From assembly GCA_021613375.1 (NCBI GenBank), contig CM038710.1:24946667-25010666 (forward strand): a DNA stretch of 64,000 bases, written 5' to 3'. Positions 12,060-24,336 of the stretch are shown here, piece by piece. The position numbers were made by a program, and so were the translations under genes. Below the pieces are notes generated by a model. That model was not told where the DNA came from and searched no databases. It saw only the letters and a program-made list of their open reading frames with translations. This stretch comes from Megaleporinus macrocephalus. Taxonomy: Eukaryota > Chordata > Actinopteri > Characiformes > Anostomidae. Within the stretch, counting starts at the first letter, position 1. Every line of letters starts with the position of its first letter.

Positions 12060-13359
12060 AAGGGCTCTGCCACTAATTTCAGAATCTAATGTAATCACTG
12101 TTATAGTCTGTAGCTGTTATTCCTCTTTGGTCACATAAACTTGCCTTATTTTATGTACAAGAGATGAGTGCATGCAGACATTATCCACTGAGAATGGGCC
12201 ATTAACTGAAGATGACCCACAGTAATAATGATATGGGTTTAATGTCTGTGTCTATATATTGATTACACAAACTGTTACCATACGGAAAATGTTCAAGAAA
12301 AGGCCTGTTACCACAAATATAACCCAAACAAATATGGAGAGAAAGCAGAATGACTGTTGGCAGGGAAAAAGATTGCAGATTATTTGTTATTTAAGCACAA
12401 GCATCAATACCGCCCACAAGTGGTATTTATAATGGTATGCTCTATTCTAACAATAGATTACACATGTCCGCATGGTAATGACGCTGTTACAGCTGACAAA
12501 CTACAGCCTGAACCTGGAGTTCCTGAATCAATTAAAATGCTCACATGATAAAAAATAAAGACTTGATTGCAGACACTAATAAATCTAGTTCTTTCCAAAA
12601 AATCAATTAGCTGTCGTAATTAACCCTTGACAGAAGGTAATTGCGAGCAATGGCTAAGCTGGTGTTTTTACAGAAATGCTGAACTGTTTTCTGCAGTGTT
12701 TTGTTTACACTATGCTCAAAATAGTGTCATGAAAGTGTTTTCTCTACTGAAGACAGGTGAACTGGCTGACCATAATCCCTGAAATGAGATGGGTTTCATC
12801 ATTACGATCAGTGACAAAAATTGCAAAAATAAACTAAAATCCCACCAAAACAACAAACGTCTACCCTCCACTTCTGTCTGAGAACTTCTCCAGGTCAGAT
12901 ATTCACACAGCAATGTTGCTCACTTGCTTGTGATAATTATTGTTCTGCTTTTAGTTAGTAAATTAAAATATTGTTTACATATAAGTTCATTTTCTATGCA
13001 TAAATTCATTGTCAGACAACTCATCGTGTTCTAAATGCAGCAGATTATTTACAAATTATGTATAATAATTAGCAAATTATTATTTTCTGTGAAACTTAAC
13101 ATCATGCAGAGACTATCATTTTGTAGCATTGTTTATAGAGGACGACGAATATGGTAATGAGCAATAGACTCTACTTGCCTTTCTTTTTATCAGCATGTTA
13201 ATGACTGACAACTAACTCATGTGTAAAAGCACAAGTTATGTATTTGTATGGTGTTTTGTTCAAGAACGCCTTAAGCAAATGTGCCTGTTACTGATTAGCC
13301 TTTTCATGTTGTGCCAAAAGCCACCCTTTATTTCCTTATTTTTTCTAGATCTAATTACA
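12060..13359. other. Unique AT-rich intergenic sequence
   Basis: No recognisable gene or repeat. The patch at about 12600-12710 ('ctgtcgtaattaaccc' and onward) has homeodomain-type TAATTA cores and could be a conserved element. The short open frames are not supported by any family resemblance. Confidence 0.4.
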
Positions 13360-13530
13360 CTATATACCAGACGTGTGGACTCGAGTCACTGGAGTCCAAC
13401 TCGAGTCACTAAACTGATGACTTGTGACTTGACAACATCACTAAAGACTTGCGTCTTGACTTAGACTTTACCTTTACTGACTTGGACTTAGAACCGCACT
13501 TGAGCTTTAAGTCTTGAAAAGACTTGCCAC

Positions 13531-14974
13531 CAGTGTTAATTTCGTTGCCGAACTATTTTCGCCATTGTTTTCGCCAACGAACCTTATTTTCTGGACAAAA
13601 CGAGACGGTATCTAAATAAAAACTACAAAAATGGATAACAGCTACAACGAAATTGATTGTCGCTTTAGTCAACGAATAAAAACGAGACAAAATGTTTAGC
13701 AGGGACGACATCCAATCAGAACTGATTTAGTTTTGTGAAAGGCGGGAACAAGTTAGGAAACAGCCAATCATAACTACTTTAGCGCATATGGAGAGGCGGG
13801 ACAAGCCGGGTAGCCATCCAATCAAACGCACACTTGCACAAATTTGGTCTGAACCCGGGAAGACCAAACGAGCATGTGACCTGTCCTTACTCATGATGGA
13901 ACTAAGTTATCTAGACAGTGTCAGCAGAGAGAAAGAGAGTTTAGCGTTTGTGTTTAGAGAAAATCACCACACTGGACATCAGCCCTCCAGCACCACCGTT
14001 AGCTAGCTTTACCGCTGCTAATGCTAGCTTAGCACTTCTTAACCCTAGTCCTGAAAGCACACTGCCCAGTACAGTTCAGAGCGTGTCCTGCTGTAAACGC
14101 TCGTATTAACTCAGTAAAATGGTGTTAATGATCAGATTAGTTGGATCAGGTATGTGGAAAGCAGGTGAAACGTTATATGTGCAGGGACCAGAGCCGGGAA
14201 ACTAGCAAGCTAACTCCAACCATCTGCGTTTGATTATCATGTCCCAAATCTCTCCGTACACACTAGAAAGTGCACAAAACAGATTAGCTAGTTTTATTTA
14301 CAATAATTCGTTTAGGTAATGTGCAGTGTGTGTCTCTAGTAAACACCATGACCTGGAGATGTGGCAGTTTTTCATTCATTGATTTACTGTTATGATAAAA
14401 TGTATTTGAATTGCAAGTTTCAAGTTTCTTTGTCATTTGCACATCATGTCAGGACATAACATGCATTGAAATGCTTGGGGTGAGGCTCAGATAAAACTCT
14501 ACAGCCGGGCAGCATTATATATGTAGTAAAAACAGTGCAATATTTTTATAGATTGACAGCACTAGTAACAATTATTAAATAAATAAGAGATACATTTTAT
14601 TTACTTATTCACTTTGCAGTTACTGAAGACCTCAGATGTTGATTGTTTTGTGATCTGTTTGTGTGTGTGTACTGGTCTTTCAAACAGGAATAATATTCCA
14701 TAACTGGTTAATAAATGTTTAATTTCGTCTAAGCATATATAATGATTATATAATAATAATAATAATATATAATAATAATAATATAATAATAATTTAAGGG
14801 AACAGAAGAAAAAGCATTTTAGTCAACTGAATTGCTTGTAGATTTAGTTGACTATCTTCTTATGACAATGAATCGACTAAAACTAAAAACAATTCAGATG
14901 ACTAAAATATGACTAAAACTAAATGACATTTTAGTCAAAAGACTACGACTAAAACTATATCAAAATTTGCTGTC
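13531..14974. mobile_element. Second hAT-like element nested inside the first
   Basis: The left edge CAGTGTTAATTTCGTTG and the right edge (reverse complement begins CAGCAAATTTTGATATAG) form weak inverted ends. The flanks carry 'cgaataaaaacgagac' and repeated 'gactaaaac' subterminal motifs, as in a hAT family common in teleosts. I could not confirm an 8-bp duplication. The interior at about 13780-14100 is GC-richer and may be the remnant of an autonomous element's promoter. It includes a 72-codon plus frame at 13788 of unknown meaning. Confidence 0.55.
14405..14550. mobile_element. LINE-type fragment within the nested hAT
   Basis: 'caagtttctttgtcatttgc' and 'gcattgaaatgcttgggg' resemble the terminal part of a non-LTR retroelement dispersed in fish genomes. 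It has no coding sequence and its boundaries are approximate. Confidence 0.35.
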
Positions 14975-15524
14975 AAGAGTTCACACATGCTGTTTGAACT
15001 GAAAGAACCGGTCCATATATTAATGCTTATGGGTTTAGAATGTGATGTTATTAAAATTCCTGTAGGTGTAATGTGTACTAATACTTCCATATAGTGCAGT
15101 GTTTCTCAGCCTTGGCCTTCGAGGCCCACTGCCTGCACATTTTAGTGTTTTTTCTGCTTCAACACCTATTTTAACTCTGTAATGGGCTGGTAGTGAGGTG
15201 ATTAGTGATTAGGTGATTAGTGATGAGAACTGCTTGAAATGATCTAATTTCATATGCAAGTTTATTTTTGTTATAATACAAACTTTAAAAACGTTGATGT
15301 TATATTAATGTCTTAATATACCACCAATCAACTGCATCAATTGTGTTAAATACTGAAATGACGCTACATCTGGTGACTTGACTAGGACTTGAAGTTTAAG
15401 ACTTGGGACTTGACTTGAGACTCGCTTGTACTTTCTTGGGACTTGACTTGGTACTTGATTGTCGAGACTTGAGACTTATTTGTTACTTGCAAATTAGTGA
15501 CTTGGTCCCATGTCTGCTATATAC

Positions 15525-16160
15525 CATAATATCTTATTTTTTTTTTTAATAAAAGATTAACTAAACTGGACGTTACTAAAAGAATCATAACACTACAAAA
15601 AAATTGTTCCAATATAATTATTACAGAAGCTAATTTTAAGCATTAAAAAACATTTGTAACAGTTCTTTAATATGTGGGGCAGCATTTTTTTATTTGGGAC
15701 AATTTGGGACAGCCACCTCCCAAAAGAAGGTGCCATAGTAATGATGATTTTGTATGTATTTAACATATTACTATTTCAATAACATAATAATAGTTTAAAC
15801 CTTAATTAAACATTTTCTTTTGTTTGCTTTTACTGTAGTTTGTTATTTTTACAGTATTTCTTATGCAATGTCAACTTATTTGATCAAATGAACCATATAT
15901 CTCGTGCCCTGCTGCAAATATTATATGCAAGTATATAAACTGTTTTTCTTCTGTGCATATATTATTAAGGTCTTACATTAAAAAACAACAAGTTTGTCTA
16001 TGAATTGTATTAAATTAGTAATTCTGACACATATTTAATCAAAACTTATGTTAACTTATGCTATAAAATGTAGTTGCAATTAAAGTCAACATATATTTGC
16101 TCTATACTGCCTTAGTTCTTGCCTTTAAATAAAGCAATAAATAGATAACAGCCATTGTTT
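15525..16160. other. AT-rich sequence, nothing recognised
   Basis: No gene, repeat ends or structured RNA could be seen. Confidence 0.4.
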
Positions 16161-16164
16161 TAAT

Positions 16165-16370
16165 GATGACATAGAGAGAGCCGCCATCATCAGTGTTTGG
16201 AATGTTTGTGGAGGTCAGGTGAAGGCCTTTCTGCAGGCCCGATAAGGAGCTTTACTCAGATGTCTTATCCACCGGGCTTGTGCTGACCTCTTGGTTTAAC
16301 AGTGAGGGACAGAGCCATCAGCTGGAGCTTCCAGGCCAGTGGACTGATTTTAGGATAAGAGGTGAAGAGT
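16165..16370. promoter_or_regulatory. Candidate enhancer with three GATA-type sites
   Basis: A compositionally balanced patch with three GATAAG or CTTATC sites within about 130 bp ('cccgataagg' near 16229, 'tcttatcc' near 16263, 'ggataagagg' near 16353). It lies next to a GA-repeat. No coding sense. The motif clustering is seen directly; function is inferred. Confidence 0.3.
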
Positions 16371-16412
16371 GGGAGAGAGAGAGAGAGAGAGAGAAAGAGA
16401 AAGAGAAAGAGA
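16371..16412. repeat. GA microsatellite
   Basis: (GA)n interrupted by AAGAGA units. Confidence 0.9.
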
Positions 16413-17400
16413 GATGTGTGTCAGGCTAGGCTGGTCTACTTCTGTCAATGACCACAACTGAACAACATGGTCCATGTAGAAGGCTAAGCCTCTGTCAGAT
16501 TGGTTATTTACCTGTCACTGTATGCAAACCTGTAATGGAGAAATGTTTAGAGTCTGCCTCCTCCTGTGCTCCTGCCCAGACAGTTTGCCAATGCTGCCAA
16601 ACATGGCTCAATCCCGAAGACAGCCTGTCAGTTGTGGCTGCGCTTATCACAATGGAAAATAAATGGTTGCCACTCTCTGAGATGGTGAATCAGGGTTTTT
16701 TTTTAGATCATCCACTCAGTCTGGATATAAGATTACCATGTGTCTCACTTTACTCTAATACAATCTGGACAGAATTTAGAATTTTAGTCCTATTTTTTTA
16801 CCATAAAGATATCACACCATGAAAAAACTTTCCATTGGAACTGAGATAAAGATGCTCTAAAATCTGATCAGCTGAGCATTGTTCAAAGCTATATGTAAAT
16901 TTGTAAATATGACCAAGACACAACAATGAAATTCAGTAAGTAACAAAATGAATGTGCAAAGTCACTAAAAACCCTTGTGGTGTGAATGGACTGCCGAGTG
17001 TACTGATGATTTGTTTAAACTGAGGGGCTAAAAAATAGAAGTAGACTGATCAGGCTGATCTAACAGACTAACATACTCAGTGTGCCCTCTAATAATATCA
17101 TTGTAAGTTTACTGTACATTACTGGCTTTAGTTACATCACTTTCAAAGTATCATAATAACTGTAAGTAACAGTAAACTAGATGTATCCTATGGTTCATAG
17201 TCTCCTGCACCCCAACATTGCTGGTGTAGCTGTATACTTACAGTGCTACATAAACATAACCTTTATTATGTCCAGATCTTCCTTTAAGTCACCATAAAAG
17301 ATGAAGACAGACAACACAAACAATAACATAGTAAATAGTAAATCTCTAGAATGATCAGTTTGGTAGTGTCAAGAGGTTCAATCAGTTAGACTAAATCAGG
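16413..17400. other. Intergenic sequence with an unassigned 124-codon frame
   Basis: A plus-strand frame (16448-16822) of 124 codons is open. It shows no domain, no transmembrane pattern and no splice context that I recognise, and it is probably chance. The remainder is unremarkable AT-rich sequence. Confidence 0.35.
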
Positions 17401-17439
17401 TGTGAGAGTGGCTGACCCTAAACTATAATAAACATCAGC

Positions 17440-17640
17440 TTTCCCATCAAAGTCTGGCCTTTTTGAGTAGCTGCAATGTCTAGATCAAATAAGATGTCTT
17501 AGGATGACTAAGGTATAAAATATTCTGGGAGATCCCAAAGAACCCCACTGTAAAAACTCAGGATCTCAACCTCTTTTACATTGGCTATTGTTAGTGTACA
17601 TGAGTTCACAATCATGCTTACTGGGTTGTTGTTACAATTC
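17440..17640 (+). pseudogene. Degenerate Tc1 transposase fragment
   Basis: 'aggatgactaaggtataaaa', 'ctgggagatcccaaagaacc' and 'acattggctattgttagtg' parallel the same segment at 29795-29880. Both read as decayed relatives of a teleost Tc1 transposase N-terminal region. The frame is broken repeatedly. Confidence 0.55.
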
Positions 17641-17869
17641 ACAAATATAGATAAAAAACACAATTTAAAACAGTTGCGTGGGTATTATTGAGCATGTTGT
17701 GACCAGAATGCAAACTAGAACAAGTAAGTGGCTCTCTGTGTTAATGACGTTAATGACTAATGGAGTTAAAATTAAGATGAAATAGGACGTATGGGTTCAC
17801 AGGTGCTTTGCCCATTAAATAAAGGCAGCACACAAACCTGATTACTAACAAATCTGTTTCTCCCAAGAA

Positions 17870-18175
17870 AGGTTTGTGTGAACAATACCCCGATGCAAAC
17901 GACTTTCATAGGACTTGAAAAGACGTGCAACTGAGATATGTGAAGCAGGAAAAGGCTACAAAAACATTGCTAAAAACCTGTGTACATCAATCCATGATCA
18001 GACAAACTGTCCACAAATGCAGAAAATTCAGGACTGTCGCTACTCTCCCTGGGTATCTTGTTAGGATCACTCCAAGAGCACAACGGGCATCTTCTGGGAA
18101 AACGTTCTATAGACCAAAAGATGCACTAAGCTATGTATGGAGGAAGCATTGTGGTTTGAGGTAGCTTGCTGCCTC
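17870..18175 (+). pseudogene. Tc1 transposase relic with internal deletion
   Basis: The reading frame from about 17925 gives a helix-turn-helix-like part (IRQTVHKCRKFRTVATLPG) and an RITPRAQR linker, as in Tc1 transposases. It then jumps to a SYVWRKHCGL segment that belongs to the catalytic domain. The intervening region is deleted, and the first two aspartates of the DDE triad are missing. Plus orientation. Confidence 0.7.
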
Positions 18176-18179
18176 ATTG

Positions 18180-20830
18180 TGGGAACAAAATTAAAATTCA
18201 GCGTTTCAAAACATTTTACAGAGCAGCAATTAAGGGCACAGTTGTTAACTAGCTAAAACTACTGCTCCAACATATAAAACTTGCATACAATACCCAGGGG
18301 AATTACATAATGTGGAGGAAGTAACACATAATATAAGACTGTAGAGGCATACATTCAGCAATGTCAGTAACGTACTGGAAACATTGCATATTTGAACTAT
18401 GCATATTAGAAATGTATACTTGATACCATTCATCTGACTTTACAGCTGTTTAGTTTTTGCCATGCGTCAGGGTTAATACATGGAGCACTGCATGAGCTGG
18501 TGCTGTTGTCCACAAAACAAACGTAACAATCCCAGAAAGAATTAAATATTTCTTGATGTCTCACTGGCTGGTTTCAGCCAGTTTCAAACCAGTAAACAGT
18601 GAATTTACATCTAAAGACTTCAACCATACATCACTTCAACCATAGTGCGACTGACATCTCTAATACAGTAGCATTAATAAAGTAGGGAACCCTGCTTGTT
18701 ATTCAGAGCTACAGACGATGTTAGCCTGTTGTATGCTAAGCGCCAAAGCCGAGCATTGCCATTAACGTTATTATGATGGACTCATTTCATTAGTGAACTA
18801 CACTTGAAATGATTTACACGTTTCTTTGTAAAATAGGTTTTTTGCTACCATCCTCACTCACTTTTTTACACCCATGTATCACCCACGCCTGCACAGTAAG
18901 TATCCCAGAAGACTGGAAACTTTTCTTTCCAGTTTTTTTTATGAACTGAAACACTTTGCAGGGAGGAATGGCCCCCTCAATGTCATATAAAACTGTTTTA
19001 GTGTTTTTAGATGTGTTACATTGTGTCATTTGTTAATTGGATAACAATCAGACCACATTTTATTAGCAATCAATGCAGAAATCCAGGTACATCCAAAAGC
19101 TTCACTTCCTCTTCTTGTAAATGTATGGAATGATAGCACAGAGAATGTCTTATAGGATGAGCTTAACTTCCTGGATAGGCCAGAAAATAAGGCAACAATG
19201 AATCTTAATGGATTAAATGAGAAGAACGCCCCTTTTTTTAAATAAGGTGGAGACATTATCACAGTCCTAGGAGGAATGTCAAGGGCTGATAAACAGTTAT
19301 TGGAATTGTTTGGCTGAGGTCATTGCTGCTATACAAACTATACACTTGTTTGTATTATTTCTTGTATTAGGTTTTCTCCAGAGCTATAATTTTTTTTTTT
19401 TTTAATGTATTTTTTAAATATACCACATTGATTGATCATGTTTTGCATTGTACATGCGCAATTATTCATTTTTATGTATCTCGATTGTCAATATGTCAGT
19501 GTTCCTGTAATTTAACTTCCAAAAATTACAAATCTAGCATAAAACTTTTAAAGTATTTTAAACACCAAAAACTGAATAGTCCAAATCAGAAACACTTCAA
19601 ATGATACATTAAAATGTTGCACTAAGTTGCAGCAGCAATGTCTCCATATATTTTACTATATAGGGAGTAAAGGGTATTGAGATTCTCAGTGTAGAAAAAC
19701 AGAACATGAGCAATTGCTTTGCAAAAATATCTCAATGTCCGTTATTAAATATTACAAAATGAGGCTTATGGAGGTTCTGTAATATACCACGGTGGGCGAC
19801 TGAAAGGCAACTTGTCCTTTCTCAGCAGTCTGTAGTTGATTGGCAACAAAAAACAAACTAAATTTCTTAGCACAAGATGGTTTAACTTGATTACTCTTAA
19901 TAATAACTTAAACCTATATTTACTAATAACACCCTAGCCTGTAATCAGGGCCACCGTGGGACTTGTTTCCACATGGGAGTCACTGAATGCAGACCAGCCC
20001 ACCCCAAACTTTCCCCAAATTTCAAAACACGTTAATGAGCTGCAGTGTCATTGCACCAGTGTTCTCCTGCACCTCCTGCTGTTTCCAACAGCAGTGCAGT
20101 CACCACCCTACATATTCCAACTCATTCATAATTGGGCACAGTTTGCCGCCCTTGCTGGAGTGCCACTGTAGGTGACTTCTTACTTTGCCTATATTAATCA
20201 CTGGCCCTCCTTGGATGTACCATTTATAGTTTGTTTGAAGGTTATTATGCTTACATGCACAAGTTCATTAATTAGTTCCACAGGAAATTCTCCTGACTCT
20301 TCCGAATACCCACTCCGGAATTGCCTGTGATAAACTTACTGTAATGTTGAGCCTTTTGTCACATATTGCAATATTGTTCACCTGGCAAAAGGCAACAGTA
20401 TTATTTGCTGTAACAGAGACTTGTTAGATAACTGTTAGATAACTTAAAGAAAATCAATGTAAGCAAAATTTAATTATCCAGTTTTGTGATCAATTTAATT
20501 GGCAAAGGAATCCAAAGGTAATTTAAAAGTAAGGTTGCATAACATGCAGTGCTGAGACTTTTTAAGTGGTTAATGTTTCATTAACAAACACACACCCACA
20601 CGCTCACACCAAACATGCACTAAATCTCATATCTTCATATTCATAATTGAGTAAAGCAACAACATTCCAATATTTAATAATAATGTATCTTAATATTTTA
20701 TTTACAGTGAATAAATAGACAACAATACCGAATGTTACTATGACAAACACCCCCATGTGGCCTGTGAATGTGTTGGTGTTCTTAAGAGATGTTTATGATG
20801 TTATTTATTTATTTATTTTTTATTATTTAC
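18180..20830. other. Intergenic sequence without recognisable genes
   Basis: AT-rich. A repeat-like string 'cagggccaccgtgggacttg' near 19946 matches one near 9717. The 71-codon frames at 19956 and 18814 show no family features. Confidence 0.4.
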
Positions 20831-20839
20831 TTACCTAAA

Positions 20840-21240
20840 GCTGCTGGAGCATGCAGTGTTTAAAAAGAATCTCAGTAAAGCGTTACAAACTGCCTCTGAA
20901 AGTTATCAGCACAAGAACGTTTAGACCTTTTAGACAATTATGTGCTTCCAACTTTGTGGTAACCGTGTGGAAAATGGCCCTTTCCTGTTCCAGCATGACT
21001 ATGTGTACAAAGTGATATCCATAAATACAAGGTCTGCTGAGTTGTTGATGTAGAGAAATTCCAGTGGCCTGCACAGACTCCTGACCCCATTTAACAAATT
21101 TTGGGGTAAAGAGACCATCAATTACGAGCAAGGCCTTCTTGTCAAACAGCAGTGCCTGTCGTCACAAATGCTGTCTTGAATGATGGTCACAAATTTGCAC
21201 AGTCTTCCCCGTAGAGTGAAGGCTATTATGAGGTCAGTGT
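20840..21240 (+). pseudogene. Tc1 transposase relic, C-terminal part
   Basis: Reading in broken frames gives LDNYVLPTLW, then a 'GKWPFPVPA' stretch, then 'EKFQWPAQTPDP'. These correspond to the catalytic half of a Tc1 transposase (the FQHDNAPVH and WPAQSPDLNP regions). The upstream 'ctgcctctgaaagttatcag' belongs to its DNA-binding half, so the middle is deleted. Same family and strand as the relic at 22870. Confidence 0.75.
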
Positions 21241-21504
21241 TACTTCATGTTAATACCATGGTTTGTCATGGGATTTCCTACAACCTAATTAAGGTGTGAT
21301 GTTTTACTTATTTATTTTAGACCATTTTTAAAACTTTGACATTAGGGGAAACACACCGCCTTCCCAATGTCTAGTCTAATCAGTTTCTAATTAGTGATAT
21401 ATAACATTAACTATCAAACTTATCAATGGAAAAGGTAATGAAAAGATTTTGTTTGTTGATCTTGATTTTGTTAGTTTTGCATATTAAATTTTATAACAAA
21501 TTGT

Positions 21505-21782
21505 TTTTAGAACAGGAGTTTGCATGTTCCCCCAATGCTTGAGTGGGTTTCCTCCAGGTACTCTGGTTTCCTCGCACAGTCCAAGGACATGCAAGATAGG
21601 TTGATTGGTCACTCTAAATTGCCCATAGGTATGAGTGCGTAAGTGAGTGTTGGCCATGCGATGGACTGGCGAACTGTCCATGGTGTACCCCGCCTTCTCC
21701 CGATGACGCTGGGATTGGCTCCAGCCCCCCTGTGACCCCGACTAGCGGGATTAAGCAGCAGGTAATGGATGGATAATGGATG
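21505..21782 (+). mobile_element. Non-LTR retroelement or SINE 3' tail
   Basis: 'gggtttcctccaggtactc', 'gactctaaattgcccat'-like text, 'ccatgcgatggactggcga', 'accccgccttctcccgat' and 'gggattggctccagcccc' follow in the order seen in a very widespread fish retroelement tail. It ends in ATGGATGGATAATGGATG. The 5' truncation fits retroposition. A shorter copy lies at 29502-29622. Confidence 0.7.
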
Positions 21783-21789
21783 TTTTTAG

Positions 21790-22425
21790 AACATGGAGGT
21801 GAAGGTAATGCTAGTTTTTCGGTTTATGCAGTGATTCATATATGGAGCAGTTATTTCAGTAAGGTAGGTATGGTAGACTCTCCTGGTTTGACTGCCACAA
21901 CATTATCATCATTGTTTCTGTTCACTCTTCTCTTTTGTCTCCTATACTAGCTGTTGGAATGGTTTGATTCCAATTTATAGGCAATAATAAATATCATACT
22001 GGAAATAATATGTAAACCAGGCTCTGCTGTTTTCCTATATGAATCATGTTCACATTTAGGTCAAACTGTTCTATTACACTTGGCTTATTTGCATTGCAAG
22101 CGCATATATTGTTTCCTTTGACAATGATGGACTACTTATCATTTCCCATCACTCTAAGCTTATTCATTTTAATCACAGACATGACCTGGTAGGTTGTATC
22201 ATAAAAATGATAAATGCCCTTTGCTTTAAGCAGTAGAGCATTATAGAGAACATGTAGTCTAAGTAACAGTGGTGTTAGTGACAGTAAGAGCATTACCTTT
22301 TGTTCTTGCAGCACTCCTGTAACATTATAGCCTCTGTGTTAAGGGTCTAAACACCTATGGCGTTCAATACTATGTATTACTTTGTTTAACAAACCAGCTG
22401 CGTGGGTGTGTGTGTGTGTAGAGTA
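21790..22425. other. Intergenic sequence, nothing recognised
   Basis: No gene or repeat edges seen. A short GT run occurs at 22408-22420. Confidence 0.4.
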
Positions 22426-22429
22426 GTGT

Positions 22430-22860
22430 TGAAAAATTTTAGGGATTTGAGAAAATTTTTGTTTTCATAAAGTTTGCTGCCTTAGTTTTTTTAGAACCTG
22501 TTGTCAGATGTTTATATGGTATAATGAAGTACAGTTATAAGCATTCCATACATGTGTTCACTTTTATTGACAAATAAATCCTGTTTAGGCAAAGACTTAA
22601 TATTTACAGTGTTGACCCTTCTTCTTTAAGACTTCTGCAATTTGCCTTGGTATGCTGGATATCAACTTCTGGGAAAAATCCTGAATGATGGCAACCCATT
22701 CTTGCCTAATCAGTGCTTGGAGTTCACATAGCTGCATCCTCTTTAGGAGACGTTTCTGATGCTTGCGTGACTTTCTTGGGCGCCCTGAAGCGTTCTTCAC
22801 TGCAATTAAACGACTCTACCTAAAGTTCTTGATGATTTGATAAATTGGTTGATTGGCAGA
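22430..22860 (-). mobile_element. Internally deleted Tc1 element
   Basis: Minus-strand frame 22597-22800 starts in a helix-turn-helix linker (SGRPRKSRKHQKRLLKRMQL) and then joins directly to the transposase C-terminus (RQEWVAIIQDFSQKLISSIP, ending KKKGQHCKY). The whole catalytic core is lost. The left flank ('gatttgagaaaatttttgt', 'cataaagtttgctgcctta') fits the terminal repeat of a common teleost Tc1. The deletion joins the two ends in frame. Confidence 0.75.
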
Positions 22861-22869
22861 TAACATTTT

Positions 22870-23575
22870 CATTAACAAAAAAAAAGGCAGTGCAATAGAT
22901 AATACTGGAGACCTTGGTGACTTTAAACATAGCATTGTCATAAGATGCAACACTTGTAAGAAGTCAGCTTGTAAAATCTCTGCCCTGCTAGGTCTGCCCC
23001 AGTCAACTGCATGTGCGCATTATTGTGAAATGGAACAACTATTCAACCACAAAGTGGTGGGCCACACTAACTCATAGAGCAGGACCGCCAAGTGCTAAAG
23101 CCACGCTACTGTTGCATCACATGTTACAGAATTTCAAACTATCACTCGAAGCAACATCAGTGCATTGAAAACTTTTCAATGGCCGAGCAGCTGCACATAA
23201 GCCTAGGATGAAAATGTACAATGCACAAATGACCGGAGGGGCGGAGGGGAGTAAAGAAGACCACCCTAGAACAGTTGGCAGTTTATATGCCAAGAGAGTG
23301 CTACCTATCAGCATGCAAAGTGCCAACAGTAACATTTGGTGGAGGAGGGCTAATGGGTCAGGGGCTGTTTTTTCAGGGTTTGGGCTCAAGCCACTTAGTT
23401 CCAGTGAAGATTAATGTTACAATGCTACAACATTTAAAAAATATTTTAGACAATTATATCCTTCTAAATTCTTGGCAACAGTTTAATGAAGGCCCTTTGC
23501 TGGTCCAGCATGATTTTGCCCCTGTGCACAAAACTATTATGAACCTTCCCGTGTTGGTTAACAGTTGAAACATAT
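22870..23575 (+). pseudogene. Tc1 transposase relic, nearly full length but broken
   Basis: Collinear with a teleost Tc1 transposase. 'gaccttggtgactttaaac' is followed by the helix-turn-helix region, a 'VVGHT' linker, and the FGGGGLMGQGLFFQGLGSSH, LVPVKIN, ILDNYILLNSWQQFNEGPLL and VQHDFAPVHK segments. The second catalytic aspartate is kept in QHD. The first (WSDE) region is deleted near 23230. Several frameshifts are present. It lies directly beside the opposite-strand deletion element at 22430. Confidence 0.75.
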
Positions 23576-23867
23576 ACAGCTCCCATTTGTTGTACATAAT
23601 AAATGCATAATGTACAGTATGTTTAAAAAATGTGCTTAGCTGCTTGTCTATTCTATACTAGCAGTATGCATGGCTCTATTCTGTGCCTTTAAAATCAGGA
23701 AATGGTTAACTTGCAATTGCAATACATAGGTGTAGCATGTCTGTAAAGTACTGCATTTACACATTCAGACGTTAGACTGAGGGCTGAGAGAAAGAAAAGG
23801 GGTGGTACAAAATAAAGGAAACTCTACACTCACATTTATTATCTAATTTAAAAGGTATACCTGTGCA

Positions 23868-23925
23868 CTATATTGTTCAAATTGGACCACCACTCAAATA
23901 ATACCTGGTCTGTGGTGTAGAGATG
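23868..23925. repeat. Fragment of the palindromic repeat
   Basis: 'ggaccaccactcaaataata' and 'cctggtctgtggtgtag' match the arm of the repeat at 3885-4595. Confidence 0.6.
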
Positions 23926-24300
23926 GCTATATGGCTAATGATGTCTACATCCTCAGACGCTATTGTGTGATGCTCTAGTAATTAGTGGAATTAATATTGT
24001 TATGCTTCATAGAGGAGCAATTTGTAATATTTTTCATAAATGTACAATCCCTCCTCTTCTAGCTTCAGTTCTTACCAGTCTAGAGGAAATATTCAGCATC
24101 AAACTTTATCCCTTTACTCACCAAGAGTGTCTCCAAACAAGTTCACATGAGCTTCATGTAGGACGATGTGTCACATATGGATGAATAAATGCCTCTGATT
24201 CTGATCTGAACTCACAGCATGTTTATCTTATGCTTTCTATTAACATCTATATTAAATGTCTATATCTTTGCCCACAACAGCTCAGTACAGAGGCATTCTG

Positions 24301-24302
<2 letters not shown>

Positions 24303-24330
<28 letters not shown>
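24303..24330. repeat. CA microsatellite
   Basis: Perfect (CA)n of about 13 units. Confidence 0.95.

Positions 24331-24336
<6 letters not shown>

Larger units (their letters stand above)
13360..15524. mobile_element. hAT-type transposon with perfect 8-bp target duplication
   Basis: The identical octamer CTATATAC lies at 13360-13367 and 15517-15524. Directly inside are imperfect inverted ends, CAGACGTGTGGACTCGAGTC on the left and (reverse complement) CAGACATGGGACCAAGTCAC on the right. An 8-bp duplication and CAG ends are hallmarks of the hAT superfamily. The subterminal regions are full of 'gacttg' and 'acttgggac' repeats on both sides. No transposase frame is visible, so the element is non-autonomous. 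Its 2149-bp length is inflated by nested insertions. Confidence 0.85.

Noticed and set aside
16448..16822. 124-codon plus-strand frame
   Set aside because: Open by chance as far as can be seen: no domain, no splice context, and a codon pattern not typical of a conserved exon.
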